Source: AP-15 sp963772965
GTDB lineage: Bacteria > Pseudomonadota > Alphaproteobacteria > ATCC43930 > CGMCC-115725
Reading direction: 5' to 3'
Assembly: GCA_963772965.1 (NCBI GenBank)
Contig: CAVYZU010000002.1
Coordinates: 310,001 to 374,000 of the forward strand
DNA length: 64,000 nt
Shown here in pieces: positions 20,601-29,789 of this stretch (positions within the stretch are counted from its first letter, which is position 1; the number at the start of each line of letters is the position of its first letter). Position numbers and translations under genes: made by a program. The notes under the pieces are model-generated. The model ran no database searches and was not told the DNA's origin. It was given only the letters and a program-made list of their open reading frames with translations.

Positions 20601-20792
20601 GTGGCGCTCGCGGCGCACCGCTGTAACCAGGCGACGGGCGGTCTCGGCGATTCGATCACGCGCCTCGGGTGCGGTATCAGCCGCGGCCAGGATCTCGGCA
20701 TCGGCGACAGCCTCATCGAGCCGGACATGGCCGCGAATTGTGGCGCGCAGCAGCGAGGCCGGCCGTGGTGGGGTGGTGAAGACGAGATCCAT
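17637..20792 (-). CDS. putA: Bifunctional proline dehydrogenase / P5C dehydrogenase PutA (three frameshifts)
   Basis: Converts proline to glutamate via two active sites. N-terminal helical and PRODH barrel: VKLSALHPRYEMAQRERV, IGFTIDAEEADRLDLSLDL, MVRLVKGAYWDSEIKKSQ. ALDH domain: FACIAPWNFPLAIFTGQIAA, AFTGSTETARAIA, catalytic Glu in LIAETGGQNAMIV, catalytic Cys in SAGQRCSSARLLYV. At about 1,050 residues it is a minimal PutA without the N-terminal ribbon-helix-helix domain. The frame breaks three times, each fixed by removing one base: near 20291, in GGG 19762-19764, and in AA 18350-18351 (plus-strand coordinates). ATG 20792 has GAAAGG upstream; an in-frame start at 20828 is less likely. Confidence 0.94.
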
Positions 20793-20911
20793 GACGAGAG
20801 CCTTTCGCCAGCACCGCGCCATTGTCACGCGAGAAGGCTACTCCTTCGTTGCCGGCGCGTTCGCATCTCCAAGATGTGGTGTACGGCGAGGGCCCGCGGC
20901 AGATCTTTCGG

Positions 20912-21220
20912 TCAGGGCTCGAAGCGAAGGATCTCGACGCAAGGCGGCTTGATCAGAATTTCGCTGAAATCGCGCATCCAATGACTGGTTTCCTCGCTCG
21001 ACCCGACGCCGCGGTTGCGGAATTGTTCGAGCTGATCGAGCCCCTTCAATTCGACCTCGAATTGCAGCGCGGTATGGTCGCCGTGGCCGCGCGTCAGCGG
21101 CACCAGCATGCGGGCATCGAGGCCGTTCTTGCGCGCCGCCTCGACTTCGCGGCGGATGAATTCGATCGCACGCTGACGGTTGAGCGGCAGCACGTCGTAA
21201 CAGAATCGGGCGAGGTACAT
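20912..21220 (-). CDS. Small conserved protein, possible dimeric alpha-beta barrel
   Basis: 102 residues, no signal peptide or membrane segment. The pattern MYLARFCYDVLPLNRQRAI, then RMLVPLTRGHGDHTALQFEV and a C-terminal segment with SHWMRDFSEILI, alternates strand-helix-strand as in ferredoxin-like dimeric barrel proteins. I cannot assign it to a named family. It lies 120 bases upstream of putA in the same orientation, so it may be cotranscribed, and it is divergent from the OmpA-like gene. Confidence 0.75.
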   Translation of the reverse strand: MYLARFCYDVLPLNRQRAIEFIRREVEAARKNGLDARMLVPLTRGHGDHTALQFEVELKGLDQLEQFRNRGVGSSEETSHWMRDFSEILIKPPCVEILRFEP

Positions 21221-21440
21221 GGGTTACTCCTTTGCGATGCGCCAGTCCGGCAGGCGGCCAATAAGCGCGGCGCCAGGCGGCTCCTTTTGGATCAACGCGA
21301 GGGATCGCCGGTCGATGCACTGAGCCGGGCAAAAACAGCGGCTTTCGGCCGCGCAAACCCCGGGGTCCGGGCCTTGCACAGCACGCGGCAAATCCGCATA
21401 CAGTGCGGCGGCCGCGTTTGGTCGGGGTCGGGGGGATATG

Positions 21441-21921
21441 ATGTTGCGGTATCGGCGAGTTCTGTCGGCGGTTCTGGTCGTTTCGGCGCTGACGCTTCTC
21501 AGCGGCAGGCAATGCGCAGGCGCCTTCCGGGGCGCCCCCCGGTGCGGCGGCCCCGGCCGCGACCGCACCCACTGCGGCTACCTCGCCGGCAGCGGCGAAA
21601 TCGGAGCTGCCGCGTTTCCTGGTTTATTTCAATGAATTCAGCGCCTATTTGCCACCGCGCTCGAAGGATATCATCGCCAAGGCCGCCAAGGAGGCTAAGA
21701 CGAGCGGCGCCAAGTCGATAACGGTGCAGGCGCGGGCGAGCGCCACCGGCACGGTTCAGACCAACAACTATCTGGCGATGACGCGCGCCTCGATCGTTGC
21801 TGACGAACTCGAGGCCGACGGTATTCCGGCGGCAATGGTGCAGCAGGAGCCGATCGGCCAGACCGGTTCCGGCGACCCCTCGGTGTTCAACCGGCGGGTC
21901 GACATCATCCTGCACCGCTGA
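21441..21921 (+). CDS. Secreted OmpA-like C-terminal domain protein (frameshift)
   Basis: A signal peptide (hydrophobic VLSAVLVVSALTLLS) leads into an Ala/Pro-rich linker and a domain ending LAMTRASIVADELEADGI then NRRVDIIL, the NxxLxxxRA...NRRV pattern of peptidoglycan-binding OmpA/MotB domains. As read, the signal-peptide frame ends early, at 21635, and the mature domain is in another frame. Removing one G of GG at 21504-21505 joins them as LLSAGNAQAPSG with a good signal-peptidase site after AQA. The domain is shorter than typical OmpA domains, so binding to peptidoglycan is inferred only. Confidence 0.8.
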
Positions 21922-21934
21922 TATCAGGCGCGCG

Positions 21935-22909
21935 ATGGCGGCGGGTTCGCTGGTCGTCACCTATGAGCTGAGCCCGCGCAGCCGCGCCATCCTTGAAGAT
22001 AAGCTGGGCGAGGCCGGCATCGCGGTCTATCTCCGCGATCTCGCCTCCGATCGGCGCGCCGAGGCGCTGCGCCGCGCCGGGGTAGTGCTGGCCTACAACA
22101 CTGCGGTCGAGCTGACGGCCGAGGAACGACCGCTGATCGCGGGCGCCCGCCTGTTGCAGTTTACGACTGCCGGCATCGATTGGATCCCGCTCGCCGATCT
22201 GCCGGCGGGGCTGCCGATTGCGTGCAATGGCGGCGCGATGGCCGAGCATGTGCTGGCGATGACGCTCGCGGCGGCGAAGCGGCTCTTTCTAGAGCACGCC
22301 AATCTCAAGCGCGGCGAATTCAACCAGCGCAGCAAGAACCGCATGCTAAGCGGTTCGGTGTGCGGCATCCTCGGCTTTGGCGGAGTCGGCGTCGCGACCG
22401 CGCGGCTGATGCGCGCGTTCGGCATGCGCATTCATGCGATCAACCGCCGTGGCGCCAGCGACGAGCCGGTCGATTGGATCGGCCCGCCCGATCGCCTCGA
22501 CGATATGCTGAGAGCCGCCGATGTGCTGGTGATCACGACAGCCTTGACCAAGGCGACCGAGGGCATGATCGGTGCCCGCGAACTGGCGCTGATGAAGCCA
22601 GACGCGATCCTGGTCAATGTTGCCCGCGGCGAAATCGTCGACGAGACGGCGCTCTATGCGCATCTGGTCACCCATTCGGAATTCACCGCGTGTATCGATA
22701 CGTGGTGGGTCGAGCCTGTGCGCCACGGGCGGTTTGCGATGCGCCACCCGTTCCTCGATTTGCCGAACGTGATCGGCTCGCCGCATAATTCGGCGGGAGG
22801 CGGAGTGTGGCGCGACGTGTCGCTGCGCCGCGCCGTCGCCAATTGCCTTCGTGCGCTCAGCGGCGAAACCCCGCTGCACCTGATCGGGCCCGACGAGCGC
22901 ATGATGTAA
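21935..22909 (+). CDS. D-isomer-specific 2-hydroxyacid dehydrogenase
   Basis: An NAD(P)-dependent oxidoreductase of about 324 residues. The nucleotide-binding motif is GILGFGGVGVATARLMRAFG. The catalytic Arg is in VNVARGEIVDE and the His in GSPHNSAG. The lid segment NGGAMAEHVLAMTLAAAKR is family-typical. An Arg/Lys at the second cofactor position (INRRGAS) hints at NADP preference, which is uncertain. ATG 21935 starts 14 bases after the preceding stop. The substrate is unknown. Confidence 0.92.
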   Translation: MAAGSLVVTYELSPRSRAILEDKLGEAGIAVYLRDLASDRRAEALRRAGVVLAYNTAVELTAEERPLIAGARLLQFTTAGIDWIPLADLPAGLPIACNGGAMAEHVLAMTLAAAKRLFLEHANLKRGEFNQRSKNRMLSGSVCGILGFGGVGVATARLMRAFGMRIHAINRRGASDEPVDWIGPPDRLDDMLRAADVLVITTALTKATEGMIGARELALMKPDAILVNVARGEIVDETALYAHLVTHSEFTACIDTWWVEPVRHGRFAMRHPFLDLPNVIGSPHNSAGGGVWRDVSLRRAVANCLRALSGETPLHLIGPDERMM

Positions 22910-23222
22910 TCGGGGTGGGCGCGGCAATGGCCGCCACTCTCCCCAACCGCCGTCGATCGCGTGCGCCCTGCGACGAGACGGATGCCATTGTCCCCAAGGC
23001 GCCAAACCAATAAGTCGCAGCGCGAAGATCCTTGCCCAGGGTAATAGACGGAGTAAACGCCAATTGGGTTCGCCTGTTACCCGCTTGCTAGGGGGTGCGG
23101 CAGGTGGTCTCAGCCCGCGATTCTCCGGAACACCAGATGGACCGCATCGTTGGAAAAATGTTTTCGCCCTAAAACAAAGTGCTGATGCCCTCGTTTTAGG
23201 CAATCACAAGTACGGATGGTTC
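22910..23222. other. Intergenic region upstream of the GT4 gene
   Basis: 313 bases without a credible gene; the in-frame extension of the next gene into it is low in family-like sequence. It holds one inverted repeat, CCTAAAAC (23168-23175) and GTTTTAGG (23193-23200), about 22 bases before the GT4 ATG at 23223. Confidence 0.6.
23168..23200. promoter_or_regulatory. 8-bp inverted repeat, candidate operator or leader hairpin
   Basis: CCTAAAAC and GTTTTAGG are perfect complements with a 17-base spacer, 22 bases upstream of the GT4 start. The arms could be two half-sites of a dimeric regulator or a weak RNA stem. No known regulator motif is recognised. Confidence 0.4.
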
Positions 23223-24272
23223 ATGAAAATCGCGCAGGTCTCGCCGTTGATGGAAGCGGTCCCGCCCCGTCTCTACGGCGGGAGCGAGCGGATTGTCGCC
23301 TTCCTCAGCGACGAACTCACTGCTCTCGGCCATCAGGTCACTTTGTTTGCCTCGGGCGACAGCGTCACCAAGGCGAAGCTAGAGCCGGTATGGCCCTGTG
23401 CGCTGCGGTTGGACGCTGGTGTGCGCGATTACCTCGCCCCGCATATCATCATGCTGGAGAAGCTGGCGCTGCGGGCGGCCGAGTTCGACGTCGTCCATCT
23501 CCACGTGGATTATCTCTCTTATCCGGTTATGCGGCGGGTAGGGATACCGTTTGTGACGACCCTGCACGGGCGCCTCGACCTGCCGGAACTACGCGCTATC
23601 TACGAGGCTTTCGCCGATATTCCGGTCGTATCGATCTCTGATGCCCAGCGCGCCCCGCTGCCGCAGGCGAACTACGTTGCAACGATTCATCACGGCCTTC
23701 CCGAGCGGCGATTGCTCCCAGCTTCCGGAGCGGGCGGCTATCTTGCCTTCCTCGGCCGGATCTCGCCGGAAAAGGCGCCGGACGCGGCGATCCGCATCGC
23801 CGCCAAAGCGGACAGGCCGCTGAAGATCGCGGCGAAAGTCGACAAGGTGGACCAACAATACTTCGCGGAGCGGATCGAACCATTGCTCGCTTCGCCCCGT
23901 GTCGAATTTATCGGCGAGATCGGCGACGACCAGAAAACGGAGTTCCTCGGCAATGCCGCGGCGCTACTGTTTCCGATTGCCTGGCGCGAGCCCTTCGGCC
24001 TCGCAATGATCGAGGCGATGGCGTGCGGCACCCCGGTCATCGCGTTTCGCAACGGCTCGGTGCCCGAAATCGTCGATGACGGCGTGAACGGCTTTATCGT
24101 CGATGACGAGGCGCAAGCGGCGGCGGCGGTGCGGCGGCTCGATCAGCTCGACCGTGCTCGGATTCGACACGTCTTCGAGAAAAGGTTCACCGCACGACGA
24201 ATGGCCGAGGAATACCTTGGGGTCTACCGCCGTTTGATCGCGCGAGAGCGCCCGCTGCGGCGGGCGGTCTGA
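23223..24272 (+). CDS. GT4 family glycosyltransferase
   Basis: A cytoplasmic GT-B enzyme, 349 residues. The N-terminal acceptor domain has MKIAQVSPLMEAVPPRLYGG then GSERIVAFLSDEL. The donor-binding domain has YLAFLGRISPEKAPDAAI and the E-x7-E motif in REPFGLAMIEAMACGTPVIA, followed by NGSVPEIVDDGVNGF. ATG 23223 fits the family start; the open frame upstream (to 23064) is not conserved-looking. It precedes an ABC exporter gene in the same direction, so the sugar product may be an exported glycan or glycolipid. Confidence 0.92.
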   Translation: MKIAQVSPLMEAVPPRLYGGSERIVAFLSDELTALGHQVTLFASGDSVTKAKLEPVWPCALRLDAGVRDYLAPHIIMLEKLALRAAEFDVVHLHVDYLSYPVMRRVGIPFVTTLHGRLDLPELRAIYEAFADIPVVSISDAQRAPLPQANYVATIHHGLPERRLLPASGAGGYLAFLGRISPEKAPDAAIRIAAKADRPLKIAAKVDKVDQQYFAERIEPLLASPRVEFIGEIGDDQKTEFLGNAAALLFPIAWREPFGLAMIEAMACGTPVIAFRNGSVPEIVDDGVNGFIVDDEAQAAAAVRRLDQLDRARIRHVFEKRFTARRMAEEYLGVYRRLIARERPLRRAV

Positions 24273-24406
24273 GCGGGCACCGCGCGTCCGGAACTCGCCA
24301 GACGAGGAGGGCCGCGCCTCGCCCGAGCGAGTGCCGCGATCAGAGCATGTTTCGTGCCTCTGGCACGCTTCGGCGGATCGCCGATTAATCCCCATCGAGA
24401 ATAGAG

Positions 24407-26172
24407 GTGCCCGTGTCTGCACCGGAATACGCTACGCATGGCCCCGGTCGGTTTTTGTTGCATTACGTACGTCGGCGGTGGGCGAGCCATCTCGTCGTCC
24501 TCGCTTCCGTGCTCGCCGCGGTCGGCTGCGCCATCGGCTCGCAATACGGCATCAAGAATTTGGTCGATGCGCTCGGGCCCTCCGGCCGGGGGGAACGGAG
24601 ATCTGGGCCGCCGTCGCCGTGTTGCTGATCCTGGTCGCCGGCGACAATTTGCTGTGGCGGCTTGGTGGCTGGGTTGCGGCCCGCGCCTTTGTCGCGGTCG
24701 GCGGCGACCTGCGGATCGACTTGTTCGACCATGTCTCGGGGCATGGCTCGCAATATTTCACCGATCGCTTTCCCGGCGCCCTCGCGGGCCGGATCACGAC
24801 CGCTGCGAACGCCGCGTTCACCCTCGAAAATTCGTTGGCCTGGACCACTTTACCGCCGGCCGCAGCGGTCGTCAGCAGCATCGCCGTGCTCGGGCTCGTC
24901 AACTGGCAGATGATGGCGGTATTGGCGACGCTCGCCGTGTTGATCGGCGGCGCCATCTGGCGGTTTGCGGCGCGAAACCGTCCTTTGCACGATCGGGTCG
25001 CCGCACGCGCCGCGGTAGTAACCGGCGACCTGACGGATGTGGTCGCCAACATCGGGCTGGTCCGCGCCTTTGCCGCCGCCAGCCGCGAGCGGCAACGGTT
25101 GTTCGGTAAAATCGAAAGCGAGATGTCAGCGCAGCAACAAAGCCTGCGCTCGCTGGAGCGACTGCGCCTGTTCCATGCGGTGTGCGTCTTTGTGGTGACG
25201 GCGGGCGCGCTCGTCTGGTCAGTTTTGTTGTGGCGCGCCGGCGAGATCACGACCGGCGATGTCGTCCTGACAACCACCCTCGGCTTTACCGTGCTGCACG
25301 CCTCGCGCGATCTCGCAATGGCGATGGTCGATCTGGTGCAGCATTTCGCCAAGCTAGGCGAAGCGATTCGGGTGCTGTGCCTGCCGCATGAGATGATCGA
25401 CGCTCCCAACGCCAAGCCGTTGATCAATCTCGGCGGCTCGGTCACCTTTCTGAACGTCGGCTTCAGCTATCCTGGCGATGCGCGCGTTCTGCAGGATTTC
25501 ACGCTGCACATTCCAGCCGGTCAAAAGATCGGAGTGGTGGGCCGCTCCGGAGCCGGCAAAAGCACGGTTCTCGCCTTGCTGCAGCGCCTCTATGATCCCG
25601 AGCGCGGCCATGTCTTGATCGACGAGCAGGACATCGCCGAAGTTACCCAGGAAAGCCTGCGCCGGACGATTGCCGTCGTCCATCAGGACGTTTCCCTGTT
25701 CCATCGCTCGGTTGTTGAGAACCTTCGCTACGGCAAGCCCGGGGCGAGCGACGAGGAGGTGCGGCATGCGGCCGCCGCGGCCCATTGCACCGAATTCATC
25801 AGCCGCCTGCCGCAAGGCTTCGACACAGTTATTGGCGAGCGCGGTTTGAAGTTGTCGGGTGGACAGCGCCAGCGGTTGGCGATTGCGCGAGCGTTCTTGT
25901 GCGACGCGCCGATCATCCTGCTCGACGAGGCGACATCGTCCCTCGACAGCGAGTCGGAGGAGTTGGTGCAAGAAGCGCTGGCGCGGCTCGTCGGTGGCCG
26001 CACGGTGATTGCCGTTGCTCACCGGCTCTCGACATTGCACGGCTTTGACCGGGTTGTCGTATTGGAGCGCGGCGTCATTATTGAAGACGGGGCGCCGGGC
26101 GAGCTGTTGTGCCGGCCAAGCGTTTACGCGCAGATGGATCAGCGCCAACGCCGGGCCCCGGAGCGGTCATGA
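24407..26172 (+). CDS. ABC exporter, fused membrane and ATPase domains (frameshift near N-terminus)
   Basis: An MsbA-like type IV exporter, about 588 residues. The N-terminal membrane domain has helices from LHYVRRRWASHLVVLASVL on. The ATPase has Walker A GRSGAGKST, Q-loop VVHQDVSLFHRSV, signature LSGGQRQRLAIARAF, Walker B IILLDEATSSLD and H-loop AHRLST. The first 60 residues lie in another frame; one missing base in the run of six G (24588-24593) would join LGPSGRG to GTEIWAAVAVLLILVAG. Start is GTG 24407, with GTG 24413 possible. The stop overlaps the ATG of the next gene (ATGA), implying translational coupling to the PRC-barrel protein. The substrate is unknown. Confidence 0.92.
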
Positions 26173-26738
26173 CCCCTCTGATAATTTTCGCGCGGCGTAC
26201 GCTCCTGGCGATCGTTGCGGCAGTTTTTGCGATGAGTGCCGCTCAACCCGCAGGAGCGCTCGCGAGCAACGCTGTAAGCCCCGGGACTCAGGTTGGCTCG
26301 TCCGCCGCCGCGCCGCACGAACCCGCAGCAAGCCCAACTCGGGCTTCGGGCGCGCAGAGTGGGTCGACGGCATCGAGCCCACCACCGCCTAACCTCGAGC
26401 CCTTGAGCGCACACGATTGCACCGGGGTTCTCGGCAAGAAGGTCGTCGGACCGAACCACGAGGAGCTGGGTCTCCTGACCGATGTCCTGGTCGATGCGCA
26501 GGGACGTCCGCGCGCGGCGGTAATCGATTTCGGCGGATTTCTCGGTGTCGGCAGCCGTAAGATTGCGGTCGATTGGCGGCTGCTAAAGCTGACGCCGGGA
26601 TCATCGGAGTGGCAGATTTCGGCGAACCTAACTCGGGCCGAAATTCAGGGTGCGCCCGAATATAAGCCCGATGCACCTGCGGAAAAGATGGTCGGCGCGC
26701 CACTGGAACCGACTACTTCGCCCAAAACAGCCAAATGA
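26169..26738 (+). CDS. Secreted PRC-barrel domain protein
   Basis: 189 residues with an N-terminal signal (LIIFARRTLLAIVAAVFAMSAAQPAGA), a Ser/Ala/Pro-rich linker (about residues 36-78), and a PRC-barrel domain (VLGKKVVGPNHEELGLLTDVLV then GRPRAAVIDFGGFLGVGSRK). PRC-barrels occur in RimM and photosynthetic reaction-centre H subunits; secreted single-domain versions are common in soil alphaproteobacteria and of unknown role. The ATG overlaps the exporter stop. Confidence 0.88.
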   Translation: MTPLIIFARRTLLAIVAAVFAMSAAQPAGALASNAVSPGTQVGSSAAAPHEPAASPTRASGAQSGSTASSPPPPNLEPLSAHDCTGVLGKKVVGPNHEELGLLTDVLVDAQGRPRAAVIDFGGFLGVGSRKIAVDWRLLKLTPGSSEWQISANLTRAEIQGAPEYKPDAPAEKMVGAPLEPTTSPKTAK

Positions 26739-26751
26739 TCGGGCTACGGCG

Positions 26752-27972
26752 GTGGGTGGGGCGAAGGCCGACGAACGGTCCGTGGAGCAAGCAGCCGAGC
26801 GCTCGCTCGATTGGCTCAACCTGTTTGTCGGTAACATTCAAACCGGTTTTGGGCCGTTTATCGCCGTCTATTTGACGACGCGGGGGTGGACCGAAACCTC
26901 GATCGGTCTTGCCCTGAGCCTCGGCACGGTCGCGGCGATGGCAAGCCAGATCCCGGCTGGAGCGCTGGTCGACGCAATCCGCCATAAGGCCTCGGTCGTT
27001 CTGCTGAGCGTTCTTTCTTTCAGCATCAGTGCGTTGTTGTTCGCGATCAATCCCGCCCCGCTGGCGGTTTACGTCGCGGAAGTGCTGCACAGCTTTTCGA
27101 GCTGCACGTTGAGCCCGGCGATCGCAGCAATCAGCCTGGCCGTAGCCGGACCGACAGTCCTTGGATTGCGGTTCGGGCGAAACGCGCGTTTCGCCGCGAT
27201 CGGCAACGGCGTCGGCGCCGTGTTGATGGGAGCCTGCGGTTATTACGTCTCCGAGCGCGCCGTGTTTTTCCTGACGGCGGCGATGACTTTGCCGGCGCTC
27301 GTGCCGCTCGCGCCATTAGCGCGTCTCACTTATTCGGTCATACCCGCTGGCCGCGCGAGCGGGGCGCAGCGAGAAAGCTCGATTGGCGTTTTGACGGACT
27401 GGCGACTCCTCGTCTTCGCCGCTTGCGTGATGCTGTTTACGCTGGGCAACGCGGCGATGCTGCCGCTTATCGGCAACACGCTGACCAAAACCGTTGGCGG
27501 CGCGTCCAATCTTGTGATCGCCGCCTGTATCGTCGTGCCGCAGCTGATTGTAGCGCTGGTCTCACCCTATATCGGCCGTGTCGCGGAAACCAAGGGGCGT
27601 CGCGTGATCCTGCTGTTGGGTCTGGCGAGCTTGCCGATCCGGGGAATGGTGTTTGCCACAGCGGCTTCGCCAATCCCGGTCGTGCTGATACAGGCGCTCG
27701 ATGGCATGGCCGGCGCCTGTCTCGGCGTCTTGGTTCCGCTGATTACGAGCGACATCGCTGGCAGGTCGGGGCACTATAATCTCGCCCTCGGCTTTGTCGG
27801 CTTTGCAATCGGGGTCGGCGCTACCTTGAGCACAACTCTCGCCGGCTGGATCGGCGACCATTTCGGCCAGCCAGTCGCGTTTGCCAGCCTTGCCGGGTTT
27901 GGCCTTGCCGCGTGCGCCGTCGTATTGACCGCGATGCCCGAAACCCGACCAGCCGTTCCATCACAAATCTGA
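26752..27972 (+). CDS. MFS family transporter
   Basis: A twelve-helix-type major facilitator permease. The N-terminal half has NLFVGNIQTGFGPFIAVYL and GALVDAIRHKASVVLLSVL, with the family loop 2-3 pattern. The second half includes PYIGRVAETKGRRVILLLG and DGMAGACLGVLVPLITSD. The start is uncertain: GTG 26752 follows the PRC-barrel stop by 13 bases, and GTG 26779 is an alternative. The open frame extends upstream into the PRC-barrel gene, which is rejected. Lying directly downstream, it is probably in the same transcript as the exporter. The substrate is unknown. Confidence 0.9.
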   Translation: MGGAKADERSVEQAAERSLDWLNLFVGNIQTGFGPFIAVYLTTRGWTETSIGLALSLGTVAAMASQIPAGALVDAIRHKASVVLLSVLSFSISALLFAINPAPLAVYVAEVLHSFSSCTLSPAIAAISLAVAGPTVLGLRFGRNARFAAIGNGVGAVLMGACGYYVSERAVFFLTAAMTLPALVPLAPLARLTYSVIPAGRASGAQRESSIGVLTDWRLLVFAACVMLFTLGNAAMLPLIGNTLTKTVGGASNLVIAACIVVPQLIVALVSPYIGRVAETKGRRVILLLGLASLPIRGMVFATAASPIPVVLIQALDGMAGACLGVLVPLITSDIAGRSGHYNLALGFVGFAIGVGATLSTTLAGWIGDHFGQPVAFASLAGFGLAACAVVLTAMPETRPAVPSQI

Positions 27973-28120
27973 CATCGGCCAGGTCAGGACCGGAAACCGC
28001 GGATCCAGCCGGATTTAGCACTGGGCTCGATCCTCGCCATCATGGCGTTGAAGAACACCGCTATTACATGCTGTTCTTATCGCCGGACTGGCCGGGGTGC
28101 CGGATCGGAAACGGCGAGGC

Positions 28121-28780
28121 CTAAGCTACCGAAAGTGGCAAGAGCAGCTCGACATCGTCATTTTGAAGATTGTTCACACGCTCGCTGATCGGCGTAACGG
28201 TAAGCCCGCTCGCGTAAGGCAGCAGCAGTTTCTTTGCCGTTGCCGGCGATGCCGTGAGCCAGAGCTGGTAATCGGCAGGCGCAATGATCAGCGGCATGCG
28301 GTCGTGCACCTCGCCGACCAATTTGCTCGCCGCCGTGGTGATGATGGTGAACGTCTCGACCGGTTCACCGCCCTCGGGTACCCATTTCTCCCACAGCCCG
28401 CCAAAAGCGATCAGAGCGCCGTTGCGAAGCGCAATCTTGTATGGCTGTTTTTTGGCGCCGCGCGACTGCCATTCGTAAAACCCATTCGCCGGCACGAGGC
28501 ATCGCTGAGATCGAAAAAGTTTGCTGTACGCGGCTCGTTCCTCGAGCCCGTCGGCAGGGGCATTGATCATGCTGGTCCCGAGCGAGAGATCGCGAGACCA
28601 AGCCGGCACAAGACCCCAGCGCGCGAGGTGGAGCCCCCTCCCCTTCCCGTCGGCTACGACGATCGGTGAGGCTTGGGTCGGCGCGATGTTGTAGTGCGCC
28701 ATAAATGCCGGCGCCGTTTGGATCTTGAACTGTCTCCGGATCTCAGCCGGTGTTGCTGTTAGGTAGAAGCGTCCGCACAT
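28121..28780 (-). CDS. SRAP domain protein (YedK/HMCES family)
   Basis: 219 residues starting MCGRFYLT, so Cys2 becomes the N-terminal nucleophile after Met removal, as in proteins that form thiazolidine crosslinks with abasic sites in single-stranded DNA. Conserved elements: YNIAPTQASPIV, LARWGLVPAWS, MINAPADG, ANGFYEW (catalytic Glu) and HDRMPLIIAP (His). The normally conserved NAR segment reads NAP here. The start at 28780 is fixed by the Met-Cys requirement; an in-frame start at 28831 is rejected. It is convergent with the MFS gene. Confidence 0.93.
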   Translation of the reverse strand: MCGRFYLTATPAEIRRQFKIQTAPAFMAHYNIAPTQASPIVVADGKGRGLHLARWGLVPAWSRDLSLGTSMINAPADGLEERAAYSKLFRSQRCLVPANGFYEWQSRGAKKQPYKIALRNGALIAFGGLWEKWVPEGGEPVETFTIITTAASKLVGEVHDRMPLIIAPADYQLWLTASPATAKKLLLPYASGLTVTPISERVNNLQNDDVELLLPLSVA

Positions 28781-29034
28781 CGCCGATGCAACCCAATTTG
28801 ACCTTGACCGCATGCTCGCGAGATAGCTCAAGCTGCTAGCAATTGCCCCGCGCTACAACCCCAATCCGTTCGAAAGAGAAAAAACCGGTCCGACGGATCG
28901 AATGCCAGCCGGATGGAAGACGCGCTGCGCCATCACGCCCGAGGAATTGCGCCCGCGATGCTCGTCCACACCCTCGACGCCTTCAAGAGGTGCGCCTACC
29001 CTACTCAATCAAATCCCCTGGAGGAGGTTGGTGC

Positions 29035-29667
29035 ATGGATCGACTAACGCTTTACGGCAGCTTTACCTCGAGCTCGAGCTATAAGCCGATGCTGTACCTC
29101 GCATTGGCTCGGCTGCCGTTTTCGTTTCGCACGGTCAACCTCAAGACAGGGGTGCAGAAGACGCCTGAATATCTGGCGGTGAACCGCTGGGGGGTGGTCC
29201 CGTCCCTGCGTCATCGCGGGCTGACGATCCTGCAATCGAACGTGATCCTCGATTACCTGGCCCGCGAAACCGGGCATTTCGAGGGCCGGACCGAGCAACA
29301 GCGCTGGCAGGCACGCGAATGGCTGTCGTGGGAGGCCGACCACATCACCTATGTCGCTAAAGTCCGCCACTCGGCGCGGTTTCGCGCGTCCCACCCGGAA
29401 ACGATCGCCGAATTTCGTCCGCGCGCCGAGGCGGCGTCATCTTTTGTCGATGCGACAGTCAAGGACCAGCCGTTTCTGGCTGGCGATTATTGCACGATCG
29501 CCGATATCGGATGTTGGGGCCGCATGGTGTTTATGGCGGAAGGCGGCTTCGACATCGACCATTGGCCGCATCTCGCGGCTTGGGCAGGGCGGCTAAAGGC
29601 GATGCCGGGCTTCGCGCTTCCTTATGACTTGATCCCCAGCAAAGACCGCGAATTCGATCCGGTGTGA
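29035..29667 (+). CDS. Glutathione S-transferase family protein
   Basis: 210 residues. The thioredoxin-like domain begins LTLYGSFTSSSSYKPMLYLAL, with Ser residues at the catalytic position in place of Cys. The cis-Pro motif is WGVVPSLRHRG and the glutathione-binding motif is LQSNVILDYLARE. The helical C-terminal domain follows, with YCTIADIGCWGRM. ATG 29035 is preceded by GGAGGAGG, which decides the start. The substrate is unknown. Confidence 0.9.
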   Translation: MDRLTLYGSFTSSSSYKPMLYLALARLPFSFRTVNLKTGVQKTPEYLAVNRWGVVPSLRHRGLTILQSNVILDYLARETGHFEGRTEQQRWQAREWLSWEADHITYVAKVRHSARFRASHPETIAEFRPRAEAASSFVDATVKDQPFLAGDYCTIADIGCWGRMVFMAEGGFDIDHWPHLAAWAGRLKAMPGFALPYDLIPSKDREFDPV

Positions 29668-29789
29668 CTGGCCGTCTAACCGCTGCCAGACCGACGTCCT
29701 GCAGCTAGCCGCGGTCGCGCGGCGGGGCGGTATCGCGCTGCTGGCGGCGGCCTGCGCCGGGATGCACGCCGCGGCCCTCCTGGGATCAC

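Noticed and set aside
28913..29047. A 44-residue ORF overlapping the start of the second GST gene
   Set aside because: No ribosome site of its own, no hydrophobic or family signal; the strong GGAGGAGG serves the GST start.
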